Below, in pieces: positions 8,271 through 16,841 of a stretch of 64,000 nt of DNA. This stretch comes from Sulfitobacter sp. HGT1. GTDB taxonomy: Bacteria > Pseudomonadota > Alphaproteobacteria > Rhodobacterales > Rhodobacteraceae. The DNA lies in contig NZ_BLWI01000013.1 in the NCBI RefSeq assembly GCF_013282155.1, positions 107,602 through 171,601 on the forward strand, written 5' to 3'. The notes below the pieces were generated by a model. It was not told the DNA's origin and ran no database searches. It saw only the letters and a list, made by a program, of their open reading frames with translations. A program made the position numbers and the translations under genes. Within the stretch, counting starts at the first letter, position 1. Each line of letters starts with the position of its first letter.

Positions 8271-10550
8271 TTAAAACAGGACGGCCAAGTCGCGCCGTCT
8301 GATCACCTCGCGTGCAGGCCCGCCGTACCAGCTTGCCGGAAAAGCGCGCAAGCTCGGGTCTGCCCGAAGATCGGGGAACAGCGATAGCAGCTCCGTTCGA
8401 GGCTCATGCCCCATCATCTTGAGACTCATCGGTCCGGGATAAAAACTCTCCGACAGGGCGTTTTCGGCAAAAATGATCTGATGGGCGTCGAACATCAGAT
8501 GGACGTAGCAGACCGACCGCTTGCCGATGGCGATGCGCACGCCCGGCATATATTCGGCAAGATGTTTCGCGCGCACCAGATTGCTTTCGCCAACCATCAT
8601 GGAATGCTGCGGAGAGACGAACAATGACCGCACGTTGCCCAAGGCATCTGCCTTGATCAGGATCGGCCTGAGGTTTGGCGCAGCGCGCAGGGCCTCGTGA
8701 TCCAGTTGCCGTGTGCCGATCCAGCGGATGGGTTGCGGACCATTGTCGGCCGTGATCACCAGATCGCCGACCCGAAGGTCTTCGATCAGGACATCACCGC
8801 GCGGTGTGCGAATGGCAGTACCGGTCGTAAAGCAGACAACGCCGGTGTTTTCGGAGGTGAAACTGGGATTATCCGCGCTGGCACCTGAAAAGATAAGGCC
8901 GCCGGTGCCAAAGCTCGCATTGTTAGAGTAGTCGGCACCGCCGATCCCGTCGTTGGACTGGTTTAGAATGCCATCATCGGCTTGGTCGGCGTGCAATTCC
9001 CAGATGTCATCATAGAAAGCCGACAGATTGATGAAATCGTTGTTGGTGCTGTCACCGTCATTCAGCGTGCCCGTATTGCCGGTGTTGAAATCGGTGATCG
9101 TGTCTATGCCGTCGCCTGCGGCATAGCTGAACGTGTCGCTGCCATCACCGCCGGTAATCGTGTCGTTGCCCTGCCCGCCTGCGATGGTATCGTCACCGGT
9201 GCCGCCATCGATAACGTCATCGCCCATTCCGCCCAGAACCGTGTCGTCACCCGCCGCACCGGACAGTTCGAGCCCCGACATATCAGCGGACGCATCCAGA
9301 CTATCGGCCAGATCCGTTCCAGAAACGGCCTCGATCTCGTAGAAGGTGCCGGTCGTCCCGTCGAAATTGAACGTGCCGAATTCCCATCCACCGAAACTGA
9401 CAATGACCCCATTCGTTGCAGCACCGGTATTGAAGTCCAGCGTATCGGTGTCGCCGCCTTCGTCGCTGGCATAGACCGTCACCGACCCGTCCCCATCGTC
9501 GATGACGAACCGATCCGATCCGGAATCGCCCCAGACCGTGTCGGCACCGTATCCGGTATAGATCAGATCGTCGCCCGCCCCGCCCGCAACCGAATCGTCG
9601 CCCGCCTGCCCGGACAGCGTATCGTTGCCATCCTCGCCTCGCAGGCTGTCATTGCCCGCGCCGCCGAGAATGTAGTCGTTGCCGCCCCGGGCTTCGATGT
9701 ACATGCCTGCGGTGTCGGCAGAGCCATCGACTGTGTCCGCCTGCTCGGTCAGTACCAGATGCTCAATCTCGGAGAATGTGATTGTGTTCGTGCCATAGGT
9801 GATCGTCCCGGCCTCGGCCCCGGTATATGTCACCGTGACCGGACCCGTCAGAGCCAACAGGTCCATCGTGTCGTAATCAGTCCCGCCCTCGCCCCCGACG
9901 ATGGTATCGTTGCCAAAGTCATCCTCGATCACGAAGGTATCGGCGTCATCACCACCGGAAAGACTGTCGTCGTCACTGACCGTCGGCTGCGTCGTCGTAA
10001 ATATCTGATCGGGGCTGATCGGGCCTGTTCCGTTCAGTTCGATATTGAAGGTTTGCGTGTTCCCGTTTGCATATGTGACTGTGTAAATAACGCCGTAGGT
10101 GGTCGGCGAATGCTGAGTGACCGAAGATGTGATGCCGGTGTAGTTTTCCTGCAGGACGATCTTGTCCGTGCCATAGTCGAATCCACGCAAGGCAAGGGTA
10201 TTGGTCGTGTTCGTCGTCTCGACCAGCACGTAATCCGCGACATTGTCACCATCATTGTCGCTACCGCCCCCGTCATCAAGACGGATGGTCGCAATGGAGC
10301 CATCTTCGGCGGCCCAACGGAAATAGTCCTGGCCGGTGGTCCCGTTAATTGTCTGCCCGTTATTGACCGCCGTGTAGCTTGGCGGACCCTTTTGCCCGCC
10401 ATAGATGGTGTCGTTCCCGGTGCCTCCCGCAATCGTATCATTGCCGGAAAGGCCACGCAGAGAGTCGTTGCCGCCGTTGCCTTGGATGCTGTCCGCGCCC
10501 GTCGTACCGGTCAATGTATCGTCGCCGGTTCCGCCGGTCACAGTGGCCAT
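8271..10550 (-). CDS. RTX calcium-binding repeat protein with C-terminal Hint domain
   Basis: A 759-residue protein. Blocks of GGxGxD-type nonapeptides (for example GGTGDDTLTG, GGNDSLRG, GGAGDD, GGTGDDTI) occur at the N-terminus and at several internal positions, the calcium-binding beta-roll signature of type I secreted proteins. From about residue 590 a Hint-type module begins with CFTTGTAIRTPRG and continues with VGDLV, PIRWIG and SPQHSMM, as in the Hint_2 family of roseobacter RTX proteins. There is no N-terminal signal peptide, consistent with type I export, although no secretion genes are nearby. The ATG at 10550 follows GAGGGG; the longer frame lacks support. A role in surface attachment or extracellular matrix is plausible but unproven. 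Confidence 0.85.
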   Translation of the reverse strand: MATVTGGTGDDTLTGTTGADSIQGNGGNDSLRGLSGNDTIAGGTGNDTIYGGQKGPPSYTAVNNGQTINGTTGQDYFRWAAEDGSIATIRLDDGGGSDNDGDNVADYVLVETTNTTNTLALRGFDYGTDKIVLQENYTGITSSVTQHSPTTYGVIYTVTYANGNTQTFNIELNGTGPISPDQIFTTTQPTVSDDDSLSGGDDADTFVIEDDFGNDTIVGGEGGTDYDTMDLLALTGPVTVTYTGAEAGTITYGTNTITFSEIEHLVLTEQADTVDGSADTAGMYIEARGGNDYILGGAGNDSLRGEDGNDTLSGQAGDDSVAGGAGDDLIYTGYGADTVWGDSGSDRFVIDDGDGSVTVYASDEGGDTDTLDFNTGAATNGVIVSFGGWEFGTFNFDGTTGTFYEIEAVSGTDLADSLDASADMSGLELSGAAGDDTVLGGMGDDVIDGGTGDDTIAGGQGNDTITGGDGSDTFSYAAGDGIDTITDFNTGNTGTLNDGDSTNNDFINLSAFYDDIWELHADQADDGILNQSNDGIGGADYSNNASFGTGGLIFSGASADNPSFTSENTGVVCFTTGTAIRTPRGDVLIEDLRVGDLVITADNGPQPIRWIGTRQLDHEALRAAPNLRPILIKADALGNVRSLFVSPQHSMMVGESNLVRAKHLAEYMPGVRIAIGKRSVCYVHLMFDAHQIIFAENALSESFYPGPMSLKMMGHEPRTELLSLFPDLRADPSLRAFPASWYGGPAREVIRRRDLAVLF

Positions 10551-10978
10551 GTTCAGCCCCTCACTCTTTAAGTAGTCACCTTTCTGAAGTCGATAAATTA
10601 AATTGAGGTAAAAAATATGTTTGCTTTGCGTCAACCTTTTGCACATCCAATCAATCAGTTGGCCGGTGTGTTTTGTTGGATCTGTCGTAAATTTTTCTGG
10701 TTCTTTCCCTTTCCGGCTGATTTTCGGACATGGTGCCAAAGCAAGCGCCTTGCCTCGTATGCGTGGGCTAGAACACAAGTTTTTTATTCCGCTGGCCGAG
10801 TGCCTGCGTCTTGATATTCTTAATTTTCAGAAGATAGGCGAGGTCATAGCAAACGCTTCGTTCTGCTATGGGTATGCCGAAGGACTGATCCGCCCCGATC
10901 AAGACTGAAGTCTCGCCGTCGTTTGGAAGTCAGGGCTAGCAGGCGTATTCCGTATGATACCACGGCAGACCTGCCCTA
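10551..10978. other. Intergenic region upstream of the RTX gene
   Basis: The AT-rich part next to the RTX start (10560-10640) probably holds its promoter. Open frames at 10617-10908 plus have no motif or ribosome binding site. Nothing else is seen. Confidence 0.4.
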
Positions 10979-11563
10979 CTACAGCGCGATTCCCGCATCT
11001 TGCAATTGCTCCTTGTCCGGCAAATCCCGCAGGCTCTCCAACCCGAAGGCCACCAGGAACCGGTCGGTTGTGACAAAGGTGTAGGGCGCGCCGCGCCGGG
11101 GGCTGCGGGGGCCCGTCCCGATCAGACCCAGACCGTTCAGCCGTCCGATCAGATCGCGGCTGATCTCCTTGCCGAAGATGTCTTTCAATCCGTCGCGCGT
11201 GATTGGCTGATGATAGGCAATGGCGGCCAGCACCGCGGTGTCAAATTCGCTCAGGTCAAGATCCTGATTACCCACCTCTGCTGCCGCGCGGATTGCGGGC
11301 GCGTAGACGGCGCGGGTGCGCAAAATCCACCCGTCGGCAACGCGGGCAACCTCGAACGCCCGCCCTTCCAGGTCGGCGGCGAGATCCTCGATCAGCAGAT
11401 CAACCGAAGCATCCCCCACTACCCGCGCCAGATCCGCGCGCGGCACCGGTGCAGAACTCGCGAACAGCACCGCTTCGATCCTGCGCATCCATATGCGCCA
11501 GCGCTGCTCTGGCGGCAGATCGGCAAGGGCGCGGTCCAGGTCAGCGGGGTGGTGTTTTGCCAT
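10979..11563 (-). CDS. scpB: ScpB-like SMC-kleisin accessory protein
   Basis: A 194-residue protein with the ScpB pattern: an N-terminal winged-helix region (IEAVLFASSAPVPRADLARVVG), the central LSEFDTAVLAAIAYHQPITRDGL motif, and a second winged helix ending near RRGAPYTFVTTDRFL. Chromosomal ScpB binds ScpA and SMC to condense and segregate DNA. No scpA or smc gene is near, so this plasmid copy may recruit host SMC/ScpA or work in plasmid maintenance. The ATG at 11563 begins 2 nt after the stop of the DUF1403 gene, so the two are translationally coupled. Confidence 0.8.
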   Translation of the reverse strand: MAKHHPADLDRALADLPPEQRWRIWMRRIEAVLFASSAPVPRADLARVVGDASVDLLIEDLAADLEGRAFEVARVADGWILRTRAVYAPAIRAAAEVGNQDLDLSEFDTAVLAAIAYHQPITRDGLKDIFGKEISRDLIGRLNGLGLIGTGPRSPRRGAPYTFVTTDRFLVAFGLESLRDLPDKEQLQDAGIAL

Positions 11564-11565
11564 AT

Positions 11566-12459
11566 TCACACCCCGTAGAGGCGGAAACTGTCGCGCCCCG
11601 TCACTTCGCGCAGCGCACCCAAACTCACCAGCCGATCGCACAGCCGCCGCGCCGCCCGATCCGGCAACGGCAAGGCAGACGGAGCCACGGCATCGCGGGT
11701 CAGAAACATCTCAACCGCCTCCCCTGCGCCCTTGGCGCGCAGCCTGGGAGCCACCGCGTGAAGACGCGCCGCGCGCCGCGCCAGATCAGCCGCCATCCGG
11801 GTTGTCTCAATGGCCGATGCCACGACAGCGCGGTGACAGGCAAGCCGCAGATCATCACCGGTCTTGCGCAGATCGCGCGGTGTAAGCCCGACCCCCAGCA
11901 ACGGCACCGCATAGTGCCATCCCAAGGCCTGCGCCAGCGCCGCATCCGCCAGAAGGAGCGCCACATGCTCCGCGCGCGGATGATCCGACATCACCGCCTC
12001 AAACACGGATGACGCACGCCCCACCGGGCCACCCTGCCCCGCGCCAGGTCCGCCGAGCCAGACCGCGAGTTCGGTCTTAGAATAGGTCGGTAGGGCACGG
12101 TGCAGCGCGGTGACCGAGATCGGTCGTTCGATCGCTTGTCGCCAGTGCTGATAAATCTCCCCCGCGGGGCCGGGCAGGTCGCCGGGCCGCATCAGATGCA
12201 GGGCATCGCGCAGGTCTGCGGCCCGCTCTGGCCGTCCCGACTGGGCCACACTGGCCTCTGCAGCGCGCAGCGCCAACCGCTCGCGCAACAAGGTTTGGGG
12301 GACGTCCGCCCGCGCCACCACAAGATGCAGGTGGCCGAGCGCCGCACCTGACAAAAACGCCACATCTTCAAGAGATTCATTGCGGGCAGAGGTGACCCAC
12401 CCCGGCATCGGGGGTAATGTCTTTTGGTCCGCATCAAGTGGGGTTAGCGCGTGTTTCAT
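11566..12459 (-). CDS. DUF1403-family protein
   Basis: A 297-residue protein, Ala-, Arg- and Leu-rich and almost entirely helical, without membrane segment or signal peptide. Its size and its position next to ScpB match DUF1403 proteins of Rhodobacteraceae plasmids, whose function is unknown. It is the first gene of a two-gene minus-strand operon with scpB and is divergent from the tyrosine recombinase; the 76-bp gap between them includes AT-rich promoter-like DNA. A role in replicon maintenance is inferred only from these neighbours. Confidence 0.65.
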   Translation of the reverse strand: MKHALTPLDADQKTLPPMPGWVTSARNESLEDVAFLSGAALGHLHLVVARADVPQTLLRERLALRAAEASVAQSGRPERAADLRDALHLMRPGDLPGPAGEIYQHWRQAIERPISVTALHRALPTYSKTELAVWLGGPGAGQGGPVGRASSVFEAVMSDHPRAEHVALLLADAALAQALGWHYAVPLLGVGLTPRDLRKTGDDLRLACHRAVVASAIETTRMAADLARRAARLHAVAPRLRAKGAGEAVEMFLTRDAVAPSALPLPDRAARRLCDRLVSLGALREVTGRDSFRLYGV

Positions 12460-12532
12460 ATGCGAAGCCTAACCTTGGGCGGCGCTTTTAGCCAGCATAT
12501 AGTGCTATAACCGCCCCATCCTGTACGACCAC

Positions 12533-12567
12533 GTTATGTCCAATAAGTTTGCATTATCGGACATAAC
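12533..12567. promoter_or_regulatory. dif-like dyad: candidate recombination site or recombinase operator
   Basis: Two 14-bp arms, GTTATGTCCAATAA (12533-12546) and TTATCGGACATAAC (12554-12567), match as an inverted repeat in 13 of 14 positions around an asymmetric 7-bp spacer, GTTTGCA. Arms ending in ATAA and beginning with TTAT around a 6-8 bp spacer are typical of tyrosine-recombinase core sites such as dif and lox. The site overlaps the first possible start codon of the adjacent tyrosine recombinase. It could serve plasmid dimer resolution or autoregulation. Confidence 0.55.
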
Positions 12568-13687
12568 GGGTATGTTCAGCAGCATGACAGAAAACAACGA
12601 CAAATCACGCCTGAATATACCTAGGCCCGATGAAGCAAACGATGCGCTTCCGTCTACTGATGAGCGCTTGAGCCTGCCTAACGATGTGGCGGGGTCGGGT
12701 CCTCTCGACCGTCTTGTAGATACCGCGCGCGATTATGCACGTCAGGCAACGGCTGAGAACACCAATAAGGCGTATGCTAAAGACTGGGCGCATTTTACGC
12801 GTTGGTGTCGCAGGCGCGGCGCAAACGCGCTGCCCCCCAGCCCGGAACTGATCGGGCTCTACATTGCGAACTGTGCAGCGCCCGACACCGAGACCCCTGC
12901 CCGTCCAGCACGACCGCTGTCGGTATCGACCATCGAGCGCCGCCTGTCTGGCCTTGCCTGGCACTACCAGCAGCGCGGCTTTACGCTTGATCGTAAGGAC
13001 CGGCATATCGCGACTGTTCTGGCTGGCATCCGGCGCAAGCACGCGCGGCCGCCCGTTCAGAAAGAAGCGGTGCTGGCTGAAGACATCCGCGCCATGGTAG
13101 CCACCCTGCCCTTTGATCTGCGCGGATTGCGGGACCGTGCGATCCTGCTGATTGGCTATGCGGGTGGGCTGCGTCGCTCCGAGATTGTCAGCCTTGATCA
13201 TAGCCGCGATGATACGCCAGATAGCGGTGGTTGGGTTGAGATCGAAGATAACGGCGCGATCTTGTTCCTGCGCGGAAAAACCGGCTGGCGCGAGGTCGAG
13301 ATTGGCCGGGGATCGTCGGATCAAACCTGCCCAGTCCATGCGCTGGAGCAATGGCTGCAGTTCGCCAAGATCGACTTTGGCCCCCTCTTCCGCCGGACCA
13401 CCCGTGACAACAAGCGCGCCCTCGATGCGCGCCTCTCTGACAAACACGTCGCACGGCTTATCAAACAAACTGTATTGGACGCGGGCATCCGTAGTGATCT
13501 GTCCGAAAAAGACCGGCTTGCCCTGTTCTCGGGGCATAGCTTGCGGGCGGGTCTGGCGTCGAGTGCAGAGGTCGACGAGCGCTACATCCAGAAGCACCTT
13601 GGCCATGCATCGGCTGAGATGACCCGCCGGTACCAGCGGCGCAGGGATCGGTTCAGGGTGAACCTGACGAAGGCTGCGGGACTTTGA
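12536..13687 (+). CDS. Tyrosine recombinase/integrase
   Basis: A 383-residue protein with a SAM-like core-binding domain (about 60-175) and a phage-integrase catalytic domain (about 185-375). The catalytic set is visible: R213 in GGLRRSE, H334-x-x-R337 in HSLR, H357 in HLGH and nucleophile Y366 in RRYQRR. Such enzymes cut and rejoin DNA by a 3'-phosphotyrosine intermediate. The ATG at 12536 lies inside the dyad described above; ATGs at 12572 or 12584 would place the dyad in the leader and may be the real start. Its position beside scpB/DUF1403 and close to repABC suggests multimer resolution more than phage integration. Confidence 0.85.
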   Translation: MSNKFALSDITGMFSSMTENNDKSRLNIPRPDEANDALPSTDERLSLPNDVAGSGPLDRLVDTARDYARQATAENTNKAYAKDWAHFTRWCRRRGANALPPSPELIGLYIANCAAPDTETPARPARPLSVSTIERRLSGLAWHYQQRGFTLDRKDRHIATVLAGIRRKHARPPVQKEAVLAEDIRAMVATLPFDLRGLRDRAILLIGYAGGLRRSEIVSLDHSRDDTPDSGGWVEIEDNGAILFLRGKTGWREVEIGRGSSDQTCPVHALEQWLQFAKIDFGPLFRRTTRDNKRALDARLSDKHVARLIKQTVLDAGIRSDLSEKDRLALFSGHSLRAGLASSAEVDERYIQKHLGHASAEMTRRYQRRRDRFRVNLTKAAGL

Positions 13688-14131
13688 TTTCGATGGGGTT
13701 GTCTGGGCTGGCATTGTCATGAACCCTCTTCGACTGCCTCATTGAAAGCAAATTGTCTGCGGACAATTTCTGGCTCAACCGCAACGCTACGGTCAAAATG
13801 ATGTCGGTAGGATTATAAACCGAAATGGCATGCACCTGTTTACCATGGCTCGCCTCCGCTTCAAAGAAGCAGACAAAAAATTGCGGGATGGAGGTGATCT
13901 GTGATCCTGGGTGGGTCTATCGGAAGGTTCTGAGATCGGGTGAACCGCTCTGCTTGCGAAAGAGAATCGCCGGGAGTGCATTCCGCGAACCGCACATTTT
14001 TTCCTTGGTCCCACCTGCGGATTGCGAGATTTTTGCATTTAAACTCACTCTGACGACCAAACGGACCAATCATAGGGCTGATACCACCTCCTAGCCGGCC
14101 AAAATTCAGCAGAATGGTCCGAACGCTGCAG
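13688..14131. other. Non-coding spacer between recombinase and repABC control region
   Basis: No supported gene. Short open frames on both strands (13793-14094) have Cys- and Arg-rich translations and no ribosome binding sites. The region probably belongs to the plasmid backbone upstream of the repABC promoter. Confidence 0.4.
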
Positions 14132-14146
14132 TTTGACAGCCGTGCA
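14132..14146 (+). repeat. parS-like repeat, copy 1 (upstream of repA)
   Basis: The 15-mer TTTGACAGCCGTGCA is repeated exactly at 15615-15629, in the repA-repB junction. It is a weak dyad (TTTG...CAAA) with AT-rich flanks. RepB partition sites of repABC plasmids commonly lie upstream of repA or between the rep genes, so this is a candidate centromere or incompatibility site. Confidence 0.5.
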
Positions 14147-14400
14147 AATCTAATAAATGGATTAATACCAGTATCTTAGATGGTGCTGGCTTGTTATTCC
14201 CGCCTTAACCTCAGGCAGTGCGTATGCTGAAATTGCGCCACGACATCGGCGCGCCACAAGATGTGGGGCTCCCTACAATATTTACACTGTCTGGCGTCCC
14301 GGGATGAAAACTTGTTGCCCGACTCGAAAATCCCCTTTAGTGACACTTGTGTAAGTGAAATCGCGCTAAAAGCGATATTTGATAAGAGCGGGCAGTCAGT

Positions 14401-15606
14401 ATGCAAAAATTTGAGAACAACGAGGCTCCAAAACCTTTCGACGAGATCATTCTCGAGCAAGGGGAACTGATTTCTGACAGGCTCAATATGTTGCGTATGG
14501 AGCAGTATCCCCCCAACGCACAAAAGAGTCTACGCCAGTTCAGCCTGGCTGAAGTCGCATACTTCCTCGGGGTCACTCAATCAAACATCAAGAAACTCCA
14601 CCTTGAAGGCAAAGGCCCTGAGCCAACGACGTCACCGTCAGGACGGCGGACATATTCCGCAGAGCAAATGCTTGAATTGAGAGCCTATCTCGACAAGCAT
14701 GGGCGTTCCGGAAAGAAGCGGTATGTGCCGCATCGCCAGGACGGCGAAGATATGCACGTCGTGTCAGTAGTGAACTTCAAGGGCGGCTCGGGAAAGACCA
14801 CAACCGCTGCGCACCTTGCCCAGCACCTTGCCTTGCGCGGCCACCGGGTTCTGGCGATTGATCTGGATCCTCAAGCATCGCTTACGGCGCTTCACGGTAT
14901 CCAGCCGGAGCTCGATGAAGTCCCCTCTCTCTATGAGACATTGCGCTATGATGGAGAGCGGCGCCCGATCTCGGAAGTCATCCGCAACACAAATATCCCA
15001 AACCTTGACATCGTCCCTGCAAGCCTAGATTTGCAGGAGTACGAATACGATACGCCCGTCGCATTAACGAGCAAAGACCCTCAGGCTGGCCGCGCGTTTT
15101 TTACCCGGATATCCGAAGCCCTGAAGGAGGTAGATGACCGATACGATATCGTCGTTATCGATTGCCCTCCACAGCTGGGGTATTTGACTCTTACGGCGCT
15201 GACTGCATCGAGTTCGGTATTGATTACCGTTCATCCGCAAATGCTGGACGTCATGTCGATGAGCCAGTTCCTTTTGATGTTGGGCGGGATCATGAAGACG
15301 ATCCGCGATGCGGGAGCACAGATGAACCTCAAGTGGTTCCGCTATCTGGTGACACGGTTTGAACCAACGGACAGCCCGCAGAAGCAAATGGTCGGCTTCA
15401 TGCAAGCCATGTTCCCCGGACAAATGCTGCAATCTCATATGGTCAAATCTACGGCGATATCTGACGCGGGCATCACCAAACAAACCCTTTACGAGGTGGA
15501 GCGGTCTCAGTTCGTGCGTGCGACCTATGACCGTGCGATGGATTCTCTTAACGCGGTTAATGATGAAATTGCCGATCTCATTCACGAAGCTTGGGGGCGC
15601 CCATAA
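14401..15606 (+). CDS. repA: RepA, ParA-type partition ATPase of repABC
   Basis: A 401-residue protein. The N-terminal ~115 residues include a helix-turn-helix of MerR-like type (FSLAEVAYFLGVTQSNIKKL), as in RepA proteins that autorepress the operon. The deviant Walker A motif KGGSGKTT starts at K127, followed by the ParA signatures LAIDLDPQAS and VVIDCPPQLG. It drives plasmid segregation with RepB and represses repABC transcription with RepB as co-repressor. It is the first gene of the operon and the repB ATG lies 78 nt after its stop. A parS-like repeat is found on each side of the gene. Confidence 0.95.
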   Translation: MQKFENNEAPKPFDEIILEQGELISDRLNMLRMEQYPPNAQKSLRQFSLAEVAYFLGVTQSNIKKLHLEGKGPEPTTSPSGRRTYSAEQMLELRAYLDKHGRSGKKRYVPHRQDGEDMHVVSVVNFKGGSGKTTTAAHLAQHLALRGHRVLAIDLDPQASLTALHGIQPELDEVPSLYETLRYDGERRPISEVIRNTNIPNLDIVPASLDLQEYEYDTPVALTSKDPQAGRAFFTRISEALKEVDDRYDIVVIDCPPQLGYLTLTALTASSSVLITVHPQMLDVMSMSQFLLMLGGIMKTIRDAGAQMNLKWFRYLVTRFEPTDSPQKQMVGFMQAMFPGQMLQSHMVKSTAISDAGITKQTLYEVERSQFVRATYDRAMDSLNAVNDEIADLIHEAWGRP

Positions 15607-15614
15607 TGAGCGTT

Positions 15615-15629
15615 TTTGACAGCCGTGCA
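15615..15629 (+). repeat. parS-like repeat, copy 2 (repA-repB junction)
   Basis: Second exact copy of the 15-mer found at 14132-14146, here 8 nt after the repA stop and 55 nt before the repB start. Similar AT-rich sequence follows both copies. An exact 15-bp repeat this close together is unlikely by chance, and the location is typical of repABC centromere sites. Confidence 0.5.
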
Positions 15630-15684
15630 GATTTTAGAATTTCGATCAAACATTGCCTCTGGGGAACCGATTTGGAGGGCCATC

Positions 15685-16677
15685 ATGGCGCGTAAAGATC
15701 TCTTGAAAAGTGTAATGGATCCAGCCGGCGATAAGGCGCGCGATGGCAGTCGCACAAATTACGCGATGCGCGGCGCCTCAAAGTCTATGAAAGTGTCCAT
15801 CGACAGTCTTGCGGAAGATGCGCGCCGGATGATGGAGGGCGAAACGATTGTTGAAATCGCCCCAAACCTAATCGACAGCTCTTTTGTCAGCGACCGGCTC
15901 GGGCTGGATGACGAGGCGTTTCAAGAGCTCAAGGCGTCTATCGCAAAAGGGCAACAAGACACACCCGTGCTGTTGCGCCCGCATCCAGAAACCTCTGGAC
16001 GTTTCATGGTCGTTTTTGGCCACCGACGCGTACGTGCTGCCGCAGAGCTGGGACGTATGGTCCGTGCTGTCGTCAAGCCAATGGATGATGTTGCGCATAT
16101 CCTTGCACAAGGCCACGAAAACACAGCACGGGCCGATCTGTCGTTCGTAGAGAAGGCAGTTTTTGCCAGAAGCCTGTTAGAAATTGGTCAGCCAAAAGAT
16201 GTCATTATGTCTGCGCTAACTGTAGATGGCACGCTGCTGTCGCGGATGTTGTCCGTCGCGCAGCAAATCCCTAACGACATCATCGATGCCGTTGGCCCGG
16301 CAAAACAGATCGGTCGGGACCGTTGGGAAGGCTTCAAGAAATTGATGTCTGAGCCGGAAAACATAAAGTTGACGCAGCAATTGGTGGCAGAGCCCAGCTT
16401 TGCCGAGTTGCACAGTGACGCGCGATTCGAGCTTCTTCTGAGCAAACTCTCTGAAAAGGGCAGGGTGGTTCGGAATAAAGCGAAACGCGCGGGCCCGCAA
16501 AAGCGGACCTGGACCGCCAATGGCGGACGGATAAAAGGTGTTTTGGGGAAGTCTGGCAAAGCGTTCAGCGTTTCACTGACATCAACAGATGCCTCGGAAT
16601 TCGGTGATTATCTCGCTGAAAACCTTGACGGCCTCTATCAAGCATTTCTCTCGTCAAAACAGGAGAAGATCGAGTGA
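15685..16677 (+). CDS. repB: RepB, ParB-type centromere-binding protein of repABC
   Basis: A 330-residue protein. The N-terminal half has the ParB/sulfiredoxin-like core with FMVVFGHRRVRAAAELGR and the GHENTARADLSFVEKA segment, followed by a helix-turn-helix (FARSLLEIGQPKDVIMSAL). RepB binds parS, loads onto DNA and works with RepA to segregate the plasmid. The ATG at 15685 is preceded by GGAGGG at 5-nt spacing; the longer frame would need a TTG overlapping the parS-like repeat. It is followed by the 164-nt repB-repC spacer carrying the counter-transcribed RNA. Confidence 0.93.
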   Translation: MARKDLLKSVMDPAGDKARDGSRTNYAMRGASKSMKVSIDSLAEDARRMMEGETIVEIAPNLIDSSFVSDRLGLDDEAFQELKASIAKGQQDTPVLLRPHPETSGRFMVVFGHRRVRAAAELGRMVRAVVKPMDDVAHILAQGHENTARADLSFVEKAVFARSLLEIGQPKDVIMSALTVDGTLLSRMLSVAQQIPNDIIDAVGPAKQIGRDRWEGFKKLMSEPENIKLTQQLVAEPSFAELHSDARFELLLSKLSEKGRVVRNKAKRAGPQKRTWTANGGRIKGVLGKSGKAFSVSLTSTDASEFGDYLAENLDGLYQAFLSSKQEKIE

Positions 16678-16682
16678 ACTAA

Positions 16683-16740
16683 AGGCAAAAGAAAAGCCCC
16701 CAAACCAAGCGGCCTGAGAGCTGATCTAATCAATTTGAAC
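16683..16740 (-). ncRNA. Counter-transcribed RNA (ctRNA/incA-type) of repABC
   Basis: On the minus strand of the repB-repC spacer, TTGACA (16775-16770) and TATCTA (16752-16747) form a promoter with exact 17-nt spacing. About 58 nt downstream is an intrinsic terminator: AGCTCTC pairs with GGGGGCT around a GC-rich loop (16722-16695), followed by TTTTCTTTT. This is the position, size and structure of the antisense RNA that limits RepC synthesis and determines incompatibility in repABC plasmids. The 5' end is estimated from the promoter. Confidence 0.8.
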
Positions 16741-16746
16741 ACCTGA

Positions 16747-16775
16747 TAGATACCTCTCCCGCGAATCGCTGTCAA
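16747..16775 (-). promoter_or_regulatory. Promoter of the repABC counter-transcribed RNA
   Basis: A near-consensus sigma-70 promoter on the minus strand: -35 TTGACA, 17-nt spacer, -10 TATCTA. It is the best-matching promoter noticed in the window, as expected for a constitutively made antisense RNA. Confidence 0.75.
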
Positions 16776-16811
16776 CAAAGCAACACCGATTTGGTGAACG
16801 GATTTCTTTTG

Positions 16812-16829
16812 CCTCCACATATATGGAGG
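16812..16829 (+). promoter_or_regulatory. Hairpin sequestering the repC ribosome-binding site
   Basis: CCTCCA (16812-16817) pairs with TGGAGG (16824-16829) around a 6-nt loop. The right arm contains the GGAGG that precedes the repC ATG at 16842. Folding would hide this site, fitting the repABC model in which ctRNA binding upstream favours a repC-inhibiting leader structure. Confidence 0.6.
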
Positions 16830-16841
16830 TGAGACACAGGT

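Noticed and set aside
9100..10550. Tandem short repeats that could be mistaken for a CRISPR array
   Set aside because: The repeats encode GGxGxD nonapeptides in one continuous reading frame; there is no constant repeat/spacer pattern.
8982..10571. Long plus-strand open frame (529 codons)
   Set aside because: It is antisense to the RTX repeats; the GC-rich repetitive code opens the opposite strand. The translation has no domain and no ribosome binding site.
11203..12012. Plus-strand open frame of 269 codons
   Set aside because: It is a shadow of scpB and the DUF1403 gene with Arg/Pro-rich low-complexity translation.
12605..13720. Minus-strand open frame of 371 codons
   Set aside because: It lies opposite the tyrosine recombinase, whose catalytic residues are intact on the plus strand.
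15616..15684. Upstream TTG extension of repB
   Set aside because: The ATG at 15685 has a strong ribosome binding site (GGAGGG), while the extension runs through the parS-like repeat.
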